From positions 1 through 34,865 of the forward strand of contig CASESH010000044.1 of the NCBI GenBank assembly GCA_949290565.1: a DNA stretch of 34,865 nucleotides. The letters run 5' to 3'. The translations under genes were made by a program, and so were the position numbers. Below are positions 1-7,728 of the stretch, piece after piece. The notes under the pieces are model-generated. The model saw only the letters and a list, made by a program, of their open reading frames with translations, did not search any database and was not told the origin of the DNA. Source of the stretch: an uncultured Christensenella sp. Its GTDB lineage: Bacteria; Bacillota; Clostridia; Christensenellales; UBA1242. Every line of letters starts with the position of its first letter. The first letter of the stretch is position 1.

Positions 1-15
1 TCTTTAAATCTTTTT

Positions 16-1170
16 TTATTCAATTTTTTTATTATATTCTAATTTTTCTAAGGCTAGAATTAATCTATTAATCTCTTTTTTAGTATTTTTAAATGATAAA
101 CTTATTCTTACCATTCCACTTTTTATTGTACCATAAAAATTATGAGATAATGGGGCACAGTGCAAACCTCCACGAGTTGCGATGTTAAAATTTTTATCTA
201 AATATTCACTTATTTGTACTGAATCATAATTGTTTATATTAAAACTAATCACTCCACAAGTTAAATTCTTAGTATAAATTTTAATGTTTTTTATACCATT
301 TAGTTTGTTATATAAATATTTAGTTAAATATATAACTTTTTTATTGTGTTTAAAAAAGTTTTTTTCTACATATTCTACACCACTATATAAAGAGGCTATA
401 AGTGGGGTAGATTGTGTTCCACTTTCAAACGATTCAGGTGGAAAAGTAGGTTGTAACATGTTGTCAGATTCTGTTCCTGTACCACCAAAAATAATTGGAC
501 ATGGAATTATTTCGCTATTTATACATAAGGCTCCTATGCCTTGTGGAGTTAGAAATCCTTTATGTCCTGAAAATGTAAGAAAATTTATATTGTCTTTTTT
601 CATATCTACTTTTATGTGTCCAACTCCTTGGGCATTATCTAAAAGATATAATATTTTCTTTTGTTTACACAGTTTTCCTATGTTTTTATAATCGTTTATA
701 TTGCCGGTTACATTTGAAATACTATTTACAATTACTAAAAATGTTTCTTTTTTTATTGCTGCTTGAACATCTTGAACTGTTATATATTCATTATTTTTAG
801 GACTAATAATGTCTAATCTAATTTTATTTTCTTTTTCTAACTCTTTTAGGGGCCTTAATACTGAATTATGTTCAAAACATGAACAAATAATATGTTTTAC
901 CTCTTTTTCTAACTTCACTAAACCTTGAATAACAAGATTTAGTGATTCTGTACAATTTTTAGTAAATATGACATTTTCAGGTTGAATATTTCCAAAATAT
1001 TTTGCTATTTTTTCTCTTGTTTTCCATATAATAATTGAATTTTTTATGCTTAAAGAGTGTCCACTTCTTCCTGCATTAGCACTATTATTTAGAAAATTTA
1101 TAAAAGTTTTTTTTACAACACGTGGTTTATAGTGACTTGTTGCTGCATTATCAAAATATATTAATTTCAT
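16..1170 (-). CDS. Cysteine desulfurase-like class V aminotransferase (EF2568-type)
   Basis: PLP-dependent class V aminotransferase of the cysteine desulfurase (NifS/SufS/Csd) fold, 384 residues. Visible landmarks: the N-terminal FDNAATS motif (6-12), H101 in the segment that stacks on PLP, D178 in LLDNAQGVGH, the PLP lysine K204 in SGHKG, and the C-terminal RGGLHCAPLSH with the likely sulfur-accepting C338. The GLHCAPLSH...GMVRIS tail is typical of the family named am_tr_V_EF2568, often found beside DUF3343 proteins and selenium-related genes. Here it is divergent from a DUF3343 gene, so the two probably work together in handling persulfide sulfur or selenium; the actual substrate is inference. 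No convincing Shine-Dalgarno precedes the ATG; a TATTAT hexamer ends six bases before it. A housekeeping SufS or IscS role is the alternative. Confidence 0.88.
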   Translation of the reverse strand: MKLIYFDNAATSHYKPRVVKKTFINFLNNSANAGRSGHSLSIKNSIIIWKTREKIAKYFGNIQPENVIFTKNCTESLNLVIQGLVKLEKEVKHIICSCFEHNSVLRPLKELEKENKIRLDIISPKNNEYITVQDVQAAIKKETFLVIVNSISNVTGNINDYKNIGKLCKQKKILYLLDNAQGVGHIKVDMKKDNINFLTFSGHKGFLTPQGIGALCINSEIIPCPIIFGGTGTESDNMLQPTFPPESFESGTQSTPLIASLYSGVEYVEKNFFKHNKKVIYLTKYLYNKLNGIKNIKIYTKNLTCGVISFNINNYDSVQISEYLDKNFNIATRGGLHCAPLSHNFYGTIKSGMVRISLSFKNTKKEINRLILALEKLEYNKKIE

Positions 1171-1216
1171 AATAACATAATATGAAAATTTATTTTAAAA
1201 AGTTTATTTCTTATTT

Positions 1217-1245
1217 TTGTGAAAATTTTTTTTATATTTTAATAT
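1217..1245 (+). promoter_or_regulatory. Candidate sigma-A promoter of the DUF3343 gene
   Basis: TTGTGA (1217-1222), a 17-base spacer and TAATAT (1240-1245) lie just upstream of the DUF3343 gene. The implied start near 1252 gives a leader of about 28 bases carrying the AAAGGGA ribosome binding site. The match is moderate and the region is AT-rich, so chance resemblance is possible. Confidence 0.45.
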
Positions 1246-1279
1246 ATTGATTTATAGGGTGATAAAAAAGGGAATTATT

Positions 1280-1525
1280 ATGTTAAACTATCTTATTGTT
1301 TTTAGGGCAAGGTCAGAAACTATGAAATTTTCAACAATTATTTCCTCATACGGCGTTCCAACTTCAATTGTTAGTACTCCAAGACAAATAAGTGTCGCTT
1401 GTGGAATATCTGTAAAAATACCTGAAAAAGCAGTAAAATTGGCACAAGATATTTTAAAAAGGAGACAGTTTTATACTTGTGCTGGTATATATTTTGAAAA
1501 GAATGATGTTTATGTTAAGATTTGA
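1280..1525 (+). CDS. DUF3343 small protein (putative Se/S carrier-like)
   Basis: An 81-residue protein with the DUF3343 signature: YLIVFRARSETM at the start, then the central SIVSTPRQISVACGISVKIP with a conserved cysteine in ACGIS. The ATG at 1280 is chosen because AAAGGGA sits seven bases before it; an in-frame start 11 codons earlier has no ribosome binding site. Pfam describes the family as putative Se/S carrier-like, and members are frequently coupled to EF2568-type aminotransferases, as here with the divergent gene. A role as small acceptor of persulfide sulfur or selenium from that enzyme follows from context and is not proven by the sequence. Confidence 0.8.
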   Translation: MLNYLIVFRARSETMKFSTIISSYGVPTSIVSTPRQISVACGISVKIPEKAVKLAQDILKRRQFYTCAGIYFEKNDVYVKI

Positions 1526-1581
1526 TTAAAATATATTTTATTAATAATAAATATATGATATAATTTTAAATAGAGGAAAAT

Positions 1582-2211
1582 ATGATTAAAAAAACAAAAG
1601 AAGTTTTTGATGCCCTTTTTAATAGATTTGGACAAGCAGAGTGCGAACTAAATCATAAAAATAATTTTGAATTAATTGTGGCAGTTATTTTGTCGGCGAG
1701 ATGTACTGATAAACGAGTAAATTTAATTACTCCCAACTTGTTTGCTAAATTTCCTAATGCGTTTAGTTTGGCTAATGCAAATGTTGATGAATTGCAAAAA
1801 TTAATTTATTCCTGTGGATTTTATAAGAACAAGGCAAAAAATTTAATTCTTATGTCAAAAGATTTAGTTGATAGATTTGGGGGAGAAGTTCCGCAAAATT
1901 ATGAAGATTTAATTTCCCTTGCGGGAGTAGGAAGAAAAACTGCTAATGTTGTTCTTTTTGTTGGATTTAAAAAACCGGCAATCGCAGTTGATACTCACGT
2001 TTTTAGAGTTTCAAATAGATTGGGACTTGTTAAGGCTAAAACCCCATTACAATGTGAACTTTCTTTACAAAAAATTGTTGATAAGGACAAGTGGGGAGAT
2101 TTCCATCATCTTTTAGTTCTTTTTGGTAGATATATTTGTAAATCTCAAAATCCATATTGTAAAGATTGTGAATTTTGTTCTATTTGTAAATTTTATAAGC
2201 AAAAAAAATAG
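1582..2211 (+). CDS. nth: Endonuclease III
   Basis: Base-excision-repair DNA glycosylase/AP lyase that removes oxidised pyrimidines. At 209 residues it matches the usual family length. The helix-hairpin-helix LAGVGRKTANVVL carries the catalytic lysine K119, the following VDTHV carries catalytic D137, and the C-terminus holds a complete 4Fe-4S ligand set C-X6-C-X2-C-X5-C (C186, C193, C196, C202). The ATG follows a GAGG ribosome binding site. No DnaD-type neighbour is present; obgE follows about 77 bases downstream with its own candidate promoter. It looks fully functional. Confidence 0.96.
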   Translation: MIKKTKEVFDALFNRFGQAECELNHKNNFELIVAVILSARCTDKRVNLITPNLFAKFPNAFSLANANVDELQKLIYSCGFYKNKAKNLILMSKDLVDRFGGEVPQNYEDLISLAGVGRKTANVVLFVGFKKPAIAVDTHVFRVSNRLGLVKAKTPLQCELSLQKIVDKDKWGDFHHLLVLFGRYICKSQNPYCKDCEFCSICKFYKQKK

Positions 2212-2239
2212 TCTAGTTTAAAAATCTCTTGTTTTAGAT

Positions 2240-2268
2240 TTGTAAATTTCTATTTTTTATATTATTAT
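2240..2268 (+). promoter_or_regulatory. Candidate sigma-A promoter of obgE
   Basis: TTGTAA (2240-2245), 17 bases, TATTAT (2263-2268). The predicted start near 2275 gives a very short leader that begins at the AAAGGA ribosome binding site of obgE. Confidence 0.45.
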
Positions 2269-2288
2269 GTTTGAAAAGGAATTTAATT

Positions 2289-3557
2289 ATGTTTATTGAT
2301 AAAGTTAAGATATATATTAAGGCAGGTAATGGTGGAAAGGGTGCAATTTCTTTTAGGAGAGAAAAAGGTATTCCAAATGGTGGTCCAGACGGTGGCAATG
2401 GTGGCCGTGGGGGTAACATTGTTTTTAGAGCAACAAGAGAGTTGAACAATCTTGTAAATTTTAGATTTCATTCTCATTTTAGAGCGGAGAATGGTGATGC
2501 AGGTAGTAGTAATAATAAGATTGGTAAAAGTGGTAAGGATCTAATAATTTTAGTGCCACAAGGTACTATTATTAAAGATGCAGAAACGGGAAAAGTTATT
2601 GCTGACTTGTTTTATTTAGATAAGGATTATGTGATTTTAAAAGGTGGAGATGGTGGGAAAGGAAATTGTTTTTTTAAGTCTCCAACAAGACAAGCCCCTC
2701 ACTTTTCTCAAACAGGAGAGATTACAAAAGAATATGCTATTTATTTAGAGTTAAAAACTATTGCTGATGTTGGGCTTATTGGCTATCCAAATGTTGGGAA
2801 AAGTACTATTTTATCAGTTATTTCAAATGCAAAGCCTAAAATTGCAAATTATCAATTTACTACTTTATCTCCTAACTTAGGAGTTGTTAATTATTACGAA
2901 CATAGTTTTGTAGTTGCTGATATTCCTGGATTAATCGAAGGCGCAAGTGAAGGTCAGGGATTAGGTCATGAATTTTTAAGACATATTGAGAGAACAAGAA
3001 TTCTAGTTCATGTTATTGATATTTCAAGCGAAGATGGAAGAAATCCTTATCAAGATTATATTACAATTAATGATGAACTTTCAAAATTTAATGAAAAACT
3101 AGCACAACTGCCTCAAATAGTTGTATTAAATAAAATTGATAAAATTAGAGATTATTTTGTGGTTGATGAGTTTAAACATTTACTTAACAATAAAAAAATA
3201 AAGGTTATTTGTATTTCTGCAATTATTAAAGAAAATATACAAGAACTAATTAAAACAATTTGGCAAGAATTAGAAAAACTTCCTCCTCAGGTGCCTGTTG
3301 ATATTGAGGAATTTGGTTTTGATAAAAAAGATTTGAATGCAATTGATATTAAAAAGATTTCAAAGGGAGTATTTGAATTGAGTGGAGGCTTTATAGATAA
3401 TATTTCTCGTGGAATTGTAGTTAATGATTATGAATCTTTATCCTATTTTTGGAAAAGATTAAAAAATGATGGTGTTATTGATATGTTAAAACAAAATGGT
3501 TTAAAAGACGGAGATACAGTAAGAATAGGAAAAGTTGATTTCGAATATATTGAATAA
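2289..3557 (+). CDS. obgE: GTPase ObgE/CgtA
   Basis: Essential GTPase acting in 50S ribosomal subunit maturation and stress/replication control. The 422 residues show the glycine-rich Obg fold (1-158, with GNGGKG and GGPDGGNGGRGG), the G domain with P-loop GYPNVGKST (165-173), DIPGLIEGA (211-219), NKID (281-284) and a final SA (310-311), and a C-terminal OCT domain (about 350-422). The ATG at 2289 is preferred over an in-frame TTG six codons upstream because AAAGGA lies eight bases before it and family members start with MFIDxV. It probably forms an operon with yhbY, 12 bases downstream. The usual upstream rplU-rpmA genes are absent here. Confidence 0.97.
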   Translation: MFIDKVKIYIKAGNGGKGAISFRREKGIPNGGPDGGNGGRGGNIVFRATRELNNLVNFRFHSHFRAENGDAGSSNNKIGKSGKDLIILVPQGTIIKDAETGKVIADLFYLDKDYVILKGGDGGKGNCFFKSPTRQAPHFSQTGEITKEYAIYLELKTIADVGLIGYPNVGKSTILSVISNAKPKIANYQFTTLSPNLGVVNYYEHSFVVADIPGLIEGASEGQGLGHEFLRHIERTRILVHVIDISSEDGRNPYQDYITINDELSKFNEKLAQLPQIVVLNKIDKIRDYFVVDEFKHLLNNKKIKVICISAIIKENIQELIKTIWQELEKLPPQVPVDIEEFGFDKKDLNAIDIKKISKGVFELSGGFIDNISRGIVVNDYESLSYFWKRLKNDGVIDMLKQNGLKDGDTVRIGKVDFEYIE

Positions 3558-3569
3558 AAGGAATATAAT

Positions 3570-3857
3570 ATGATTACATCAAAAGATAGAGCAAAGTTAA
3601 GGTCAATTATTTCAACTGAAAATTCAGTTTGTCAGATTGGTAAAGAAGGACTTTCCAAGAATTGTCTTGAAAGTATTAACTTATCACTAAATGCTAGGGA
3701 AATTATAAAAATTAGTGTTTTACAAAATTGTGATGATGATGTTAAATCTCTTGCAGATAAAATTTCTAATTTACTAAAATGTGAGGTTGTTGGTATAACC
3801 GGAAGAAAGATTTTAATATATAGATTTAATAAAGATAAGAAAAATCATATTTTGTAA
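3570..3857 (+). CDS. yhbY: CRM-domain ribosome assembly RNA-binding protein YhbY
   Basis: A 95-residue single CRM-domain protein that binds pre-50S ribosomal particles. Family landmarks are the VCQIGKEGLS segment with its GxxG-type loop, the NAREIIKISVL strand, and the final VVGITGRKILIYR. It is 12 bases behind obgE after an AAAGGAA site, so the two ribosome-assembly factors are probably co-transcribed. In Bacillus the next genes are nadD and yqeK; here a terminator and a converging gene follow. Confidence 0.9.
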   Translation: MITSKDRAKLRSIISTENSVCQIGKEGLSKNCLESINLSLNAREIIKISVLQNCDDDVKSLADKISNLLKCEVVGITGRKILIYRFNKDKKNHIL

Positions 3858-3922
3858 ATCTTTATAATCAAATTATAAATTATAATATCTATAATCTTTA
3901 AATTATAGTTTGTTCGTACAAT

Positions 3923-4750
3923 TTAAAAGAAGTCTTTTGAGGCTTCTTTTTTATTTTGTCGTGAAATAATAGACAAAAAGAACATTAGAGAACTAATAAT
4001 AACATAATATATGTTATACCTAACAATTAGAGAGCAGAAAAATATCAATAGACCACTTATAAAATAATTTTTTGATTTATTTCTATCTAAACTTATTTTA
4101 ACTAAATTTTTAAACCTTATTTTTTCAATACTCTTTGGTTCAAATTTTTTCTCTGGATATATATTGCTTTTAGAAAAAAAATTAGAACATATTTCATCCT
4201 TCTCAAAAATTTTTATTTTAATATCTTTTAAATTTTCATAAAAAAGTTTATCTTTACTTGGACATTGACAACACAAAATAATTAATTCATCTATATTGTT
4301 ATTTTTTGCAAACAATATTAATTTTAAAGCATTTTCTTGTTTTAAAATCAAAGAAGTGAAATCAAAACAAATTGCCTTGTTTTTATCATTTTTAAATTTA
4401 ATAAAATTATAAAGATTGGTTTTTTGAGGTTCATTTTTAGTCAAAATTTTTAAAAATAGTTGTTGATTTTCTTCTTGTGAGTTTGAAATTAAACTGAGCA
4501 TATATAAATCATTATCTTTGTTTTTAGTGTCATTCTTATTGTTTTTCTTGCCAAAAAATTTATTATATATAATTTTTATAATATTTAGACCAGCAACTAT
4601 TGTTAATGTTAAAATTAAAGAAAATATTTTTTGTCTTATTAAAAAATTAGTCCAAGCAAAAATTATTAAAGAAAATGCTATATTAAAAAATAAAAAATCA
4701 AAAATTATTGATGGCTTTATTTTATATAAATATTTATTAAGTTTGACCAT
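3923..4750 (-). CDS. Membrane protein of unknown function
   Basis: I do not recognise this 275-residue protein. Two hydrophobic helices lie near the N-terminus (about 15-37 and 41-62), followed by a lysine- and asparagine-rich linker, then a soluble region (about 80-230) with alternating hydrophobic strands and cysteines (ELIILCCQCPS), and two closely spaced hydrophobic helices near the C-terminus (about 230-262) with a basic tail. This predicts an integral membrane protein with a central cytosolic domain. It runs against obgE-yhbY and divergently from rsfS, in the place where nadD-yqeK usually lie. No catalytic motif is evident. Its codon use matches its neighbours. Confidence 0.7.
   Translation of the reverse strand: MVKLNKYLYKIKPSIIFDFLFFNIAFSLIIFAWTNFLIRQKIFSLILTLTIVAGLNIIKIIYNKFFGKKNNKNDTKNKDNDLYMLSLISNSQEENQQLFLKILTKNEPQKTNLYNFIKFKNDKNKAICFDFTSLILKQENALKLILFAKNNNIDELIILCCQCPSKDKLFYENLKDIKIKIFEKDEICSNFFSKSNIYPEKKFEPKSIEKIRFKNLVKISLDRNKSKNYFISGLLIFFCSLIVRYNIYYVIISSLMFFLSIISRQNKKEASKDFF
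3925..3954 (+). terminator. Rho-independent terminator after obgE-yhbY
   Basis: A 10-base-pair stem AAAAGAAGTC/GGCTTCTTTT (one G-T pair) around the loop TTTTGA, followed by a T-rich run. The hairpin lies inside the last codons of the converging minus-strand gene, so one sequence serves as coding end on one strand and terminator on the other. On the minus strand it is followed by TTTTAAATT, so weak bidirectional action is possible. Confidence 0.75.
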
Positions 4751-4816
4751 AGTTAAATTTTATCCAATTATATATAAAATAAACTGTTTTTTATTTGCTT
4801 GTTTTTTTTGTTTAAA

Positions 4817-4825
4817 TGATATAAC
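4817..4825 (+). promoter_or_regulatory. Extended -10 promoter candidate for the rsfS operon
   Basis: TGATATAAC (4817-4825) is an extended -10 element of the TGnTATAAT type, about 25 bases before the rsfS start. No good -35 lies at optimal distance; TTGTTT at 4799-4804 is 15 bases upstream. Its position between divergent genes makes a promoter likely. Confidence 0.4.
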
Positions 4826-4849
4826 ATATAAGTACTAATGGAGTCTATT

Positions 4850-5317
4850 ATGGGTTTTAGTGAAAAGTTAGTTAAATTATGTTTTTTGTTAAACGAAAAG
4901 AATGCAAAAGATATGATTATTTGTGATGTGAGTTATTCAAATTTAATTGATTATTTTGTTATAGTAACTGCTGAAAATCCTTTTCAAGTTAAATCTTTGG
5001 CTGACTATATGATTGAATATTCATTAAACAATCCCAATGAATTAGAAAAAATTACAAAAGAGGGCTTTGGTTGCTGTAATTGGGTTTGTTTAGATTGTCA
5101 AAATATACTTATTCATATTTTTACAAAAGAGGAGAGGGAAAAATATAGTTTGCAAAAATTAATTCAAAAAAAAGCGACTATTTATTCTTACAAAAAAATG
5201 CTTAGTTTAATTAAACCTAAACAAGATAAAAAAATAAAAAGAGAAAACAAGGTTTTGAGTTCTAGTTTAAAATCTGTAAAAGAGAAAAAAGTGAATGCTA
5301 ATAAGGAAGGTAAATAA
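4850..5317 (+). CDS. rsfS: Ribosomal silencing factor RsfS
   Basis: RsfS binds ribosomal protein uL14 and blocks subunit joining under starvation. The N-terminal part has the family pattern: KDMIICDVSYSNLIDYFVIVTAENPFQVKSL (written here only as a region, about 22-55) and WVCLDCQNILIHIF followed by REKYSL. The ATG at 4850 is chosen because GGAG ends six bases before it; an in-frame ATG four codons earlier has none. The 155 residues exceed the usual 110-120 because of a lysine-rich tail from about residue 115. The stop overlaps the next start (TAATG), suggesting coupled translation with the TsaE fusion gene. Confidence 0.85.
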   Translation: MGFSEKLVKLCFLLNEKNAKDMIICDVSYSNLIDYFVIVTAENPFQVKSLADYMIEYSLNNPNELEKITKEGFGCCNWVCLDCQNILIHIFTKEEREKYSLQKLIQKKATIYSYKKMLSLIKPKQDKKIKRENKVLSSSLKSVKEKKVNANKEGK

Positions 5318-6627
5318 TGGACTTAATAAAATTATTTCAAAGTGGTTCAAATAGTTTTTTTACCTTTATTTTGAGCATATTTGATTATTTTTTCTCTTTG
5401 CCTTTTTATTGTTTGTTATTAAGTTTTTTATTTTTATTTGTTTGTAAAAAAATTGCAATAAGATTAAGTGTTCCTTTTAGTTTATCATTTTTATTTGGTG
5501 GTATATTTTTAGCACAGGTAAGTGGTGTAAAATTTCCAAGTCAAATTAATTCAAATCTTTTTACAAATAAACCAAGTTATTTATTTGGTTCTTTTCCTAA
5601 TACTGATATTATGTATTTATCTGGCACTAGTTTTTATAAAACAAAGCCTTTAAATAAAAAACAAAATATTTTAATCTACTCTTTCATATGTTTGTGTACT
5701 CTATTTGGTGTGATTTCTAAAATTTATTTTGCAAAAGCATATTTAATTGATATTATTGTGGGGCTTATTTTTGGTTATCTAATATATTTTTTTTCTTTCA
5801 AATTTATTAAAATAAATTCCAAGATATTATTATACTTTTTGTTTTTACCAATATTGCTAACATTTATTTACTTTGATTATTGGAAATTGCCTTATGAATA
5901 TAGTAATCTTTTTGCTATTTCTGGATTTATGACATCTCTTATCTTATTCTCATTCTTAGAGAAAAAATATATTAAGTATGAAATTAAACATAACTTAATT
6001 CTAGATTGTTTTAAGATTTTTTTATTTCTTATTGTAGCAATATTGTTTTATATTTTTACAAATGTTTTGCTTGTAAATTATTCTATTTTTGCGTTTATTT
6101 CTTATTTTCTATTTGGTTTCGTAACTTTTTTTTGTTTGCCTATTCTTTATAAATTTTTGCAAAAATATTTTTATACTTTTAACAAGAAAACGACTGAAAA
6201 GGTAATTTTTTCTAAAATTGCAGTTGGGGAAAATAATACTAAAAAGGTTGCTTTAAAGATTTCAAAACTTTTAAACAAGGGAGATGTTGTTTTATTACAA
6301 GGGGACTTAGGTGCTGGTAAAAGTTTTATAACAAGGGAAATTCTTAAATGTTTTAATGTTCTAGATAAAGTTACTAGTCCTACCTTCACTTTGGTTAATG
6401 AATATTCTTCTAACTTGGGACATTTTTATCATTTTGATATGTATAGGATTGAAGATGAAGACGAGGTTAAAAATATAGGTTTTGAAGATATTATTGAAGA
6501 TAATGACAGCATTAAGTTTATTGAATGGTCAGAAAAAATTCCTAATTATATTCCTAAGCATTATAAAAAGATAACTTTAATTAAAATGACTAAAAAAATT
6601 AGAAATATCATTTTTGAGGAATTTTAA
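5317..6627 (+). CDS. tsaE: Degenerate PAP2-like membrane domain fused to TsaE
   Basis: A 436-residue two-part protein. Residues 1-285 form a multi-helix membrane domain that resembles a type 2 phosphatidic acid phosphatase (PAP2), but the expected catalytic motifs are eroded: SFPNTD stands where SFPSGH is usual, and SKIYFAKAYLID where SRxxxxxHxxxD is usual. Residues 295-436 are a complete TsaE, the ATPase needed for threonylcarbamoyladenosine (t6A37) in tRNA, with P-loop GDLGAGKS (329-336), SPTFTLVNEY (354-363), DMYR (374-377) and EWSEK (403-407). No internal start with a ribosome binding site separates the parts. tsaB follows 20 bases downstream. The TsaE assignment is firm; the PAP2 ancestry is inferred from motif positions, and the domain is probably non-enzymatic. 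Confidence 0.87.
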   Translation: MDLIKLFQSGSNSFFTFILSIFDYFFSLPFYCLLLSFLFLFVCKKIAIRLSVPFSLSFLFGGIFLAQVSGVKFPSQINSNLFTNKPSYLFGSFPNTDIMYLSGTSFYKTKPLNKKQNILIYSFICLCTLFGVISKIYFAKAYLIDIIVGLIFGYLIYFFSFKFIKINSKILLYFLFLPILLTFIYFDYWKLPYEYSNLFAISGFMTSLILFSFLEKKYIKYEIKHNLILDCFKIFLFLIVAILFYIFTNVLLVNYSIFAFISYFLFGFVTFFCLPILYKFLQKYFYTFNKKTTEKVIFSKIAVGENNTKKVALKISKLLNKGDVVLLQGDLGAGKSFITREILKCFNVLDKVTSPTFTLVNEYSSNLGHFYHFDMYRIEDEDEVKNIGFEDIIEDNDSIKFIEWSEKIPNYIPKHYKKITLIKMTKKIRNIIFEEF

Positions 6628-6647
6628 TTTTAAATAAAGGAGTTAAA

Positions 6648-7307
6648 ATGGATTTAATAATAGATACGAGTTCTCAAAAATTAACTGTTATTTTAAATAA
6701 AAAAAATAAAATAATAACAAATGATACTGTTTTTACAAGTAAGCATCTTGAACATTTATTAGAAGAAATTGACAAAATTTTGGATAAGAACAATATAAAG
6801 TTAAAAGACGTTGATTGCTTTGGAGTGGTTGTTGGGCCGGGGTCTTTTACAGGTATTAGATTAGCAGTAAGTACTGTTAAGGCTTTTTGTTTTGTTTATC
6901 CTAAGAAAAAGATTGTAAGTATAAATATGCTAGAACTTTTAGTATCAAAGATTAAAATGTCAGAAAAAAATGATTTTTGTGTTCTTACAAAATGTACTCA
7001 AAACAAATATTATTTGGGACAAATGCAAAATGGAATATTTACTTCTTTTGTTATTGGTAAAGAAGACTTAATAGAAGAAATGAAACAACAACATTTTATT
7101 TTCTATTCATATGAGACTGATTTAAATAAAGATTGTAATGTAAAAAATGTTTCGTTATTGCCAAGTGATTATGTAGATTTTGTTATTAATAAAATTAAGG
7201 GAAAAGAATTTGTTAATAATAATCAATTACAACCAATTTATATGGCTTTAAGTCAGGCAGAAGAAGAATTGTTAAAAAAGGAAAAAATCAATGCTAAAAA
7301 TAGTTAA
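6648..7307 (+). CDS. tsaB: tRNA threonylcarbamoyladenosine protein TsaB
   Basis: Non-catalytic ASKHA-fold partner of TsaD in t6A37 synthesis. The N-terminus MDLIIDTSS is the family's nucleotide-fold start and VGPGSFTGIRLAVSTVKAF (62-80) is the strongest signature. The 219 residues are typical. An AAAGGAG site precedes the ATG, and the last 17 bases overlap rimI. Together with the upstream TsaE domain this recreates the common tsaE-tsaB-rimI order, but tsaD, which usually follows, is not in the window. Confidence 0.93.
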   Translation: MDLIIDTSSQKLTVILNKKNKIITNDTVFTSKHLEHLLEEIDKILDKNNIKLKDVDCFGVVVGPGSFTGIRLAVSTVKAFCFVYPKKKIVSINMLELLVSKIKMSEKNDFCVLTKCTQNKYYLGQMQNGIFTSFVIGKEDLIEEMKQQHFIFYSYETDLNKDCNVKNVSLLPSDYVDFVINKIKGKEFVNNNQLQPIYMALSQAEEELLKKEKINAKNS

Positions 7308-7728
7308 TAATTCTTTAAAATATTATGACAAATTGTATGAAATTCATACAAGTGAATTATTAGAAGAAGATAGAATGAGTAAAGAAAATTTTTTTCTAGA
7401 ATTTTCTCAAAATTTTAGAAAATATTTCGTTGCTCTTTATGAAAATGAAGTGGTTGGTTATATTGGACTTTTTGAATGTGATAAAGATTACAACATTATA
7501 GGTATTTGTGTAAAAGAAAAGTTTCATAATATGGGCATAGGAACTAAACTTATTAATTATTCAAAAAAGATTGCAAAAAAAGAAAATAAAAAATCACTTT
7601 CACTAGAAGTTGACAATAGAAATATTTCGGCAATTAATTTTTATAAAAAAAATGGTTTTATAGTAACAAATATTAGAAAAAAATATTATAAAGATAATGA
7701 TGCTCTCATCATGTTTTGTTATTTATGA
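7291..7728 (+). CDS. rimI: Ribosomal protein alanine N-acetyltransferase RimI-like
   Basis: GNAT-fold acetyltransferase, 145 residues. The acetyl-CoA motif A is present as VKEKFHNMGIGTKLI (74-88, with the Q/RxxGxG pattern as HNMGIG), followed by LEVDNRNISAINFYKKNGF (105-123) and the tyrosine-rich KKYYKDNDALIM characteristic of RimI. RimI acetylates the N-terminus of ribosomal protein S18 in E. coli; in Gram-positive tsa operons the target is less certain. It overlaps tsaB by 17 bases, and its stop overlaps the next ATG (ATGA), so translation is probably coupled. Confidence 0.85.
   Translation: MLKIVNNSLKYYDKLYEIHTSELLEEDRMSKENFFLEFSQNFRKYFVALYENEVVGYIGLFECDKDYNIIGICVKEKFHNMGIGTKLINYSKKIAKKENKKSLSLEVDNRNISAINFYKKNGFIVTNIRKKYYKDNDALIMFCYL

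Noticed and set aside
284..691. A 135-codon plus-strand frame inside the aminotransferase gene
   Set aside because: It is a shadow on the opposite strand of a clearly conserved protein, with no ribosome binding site.
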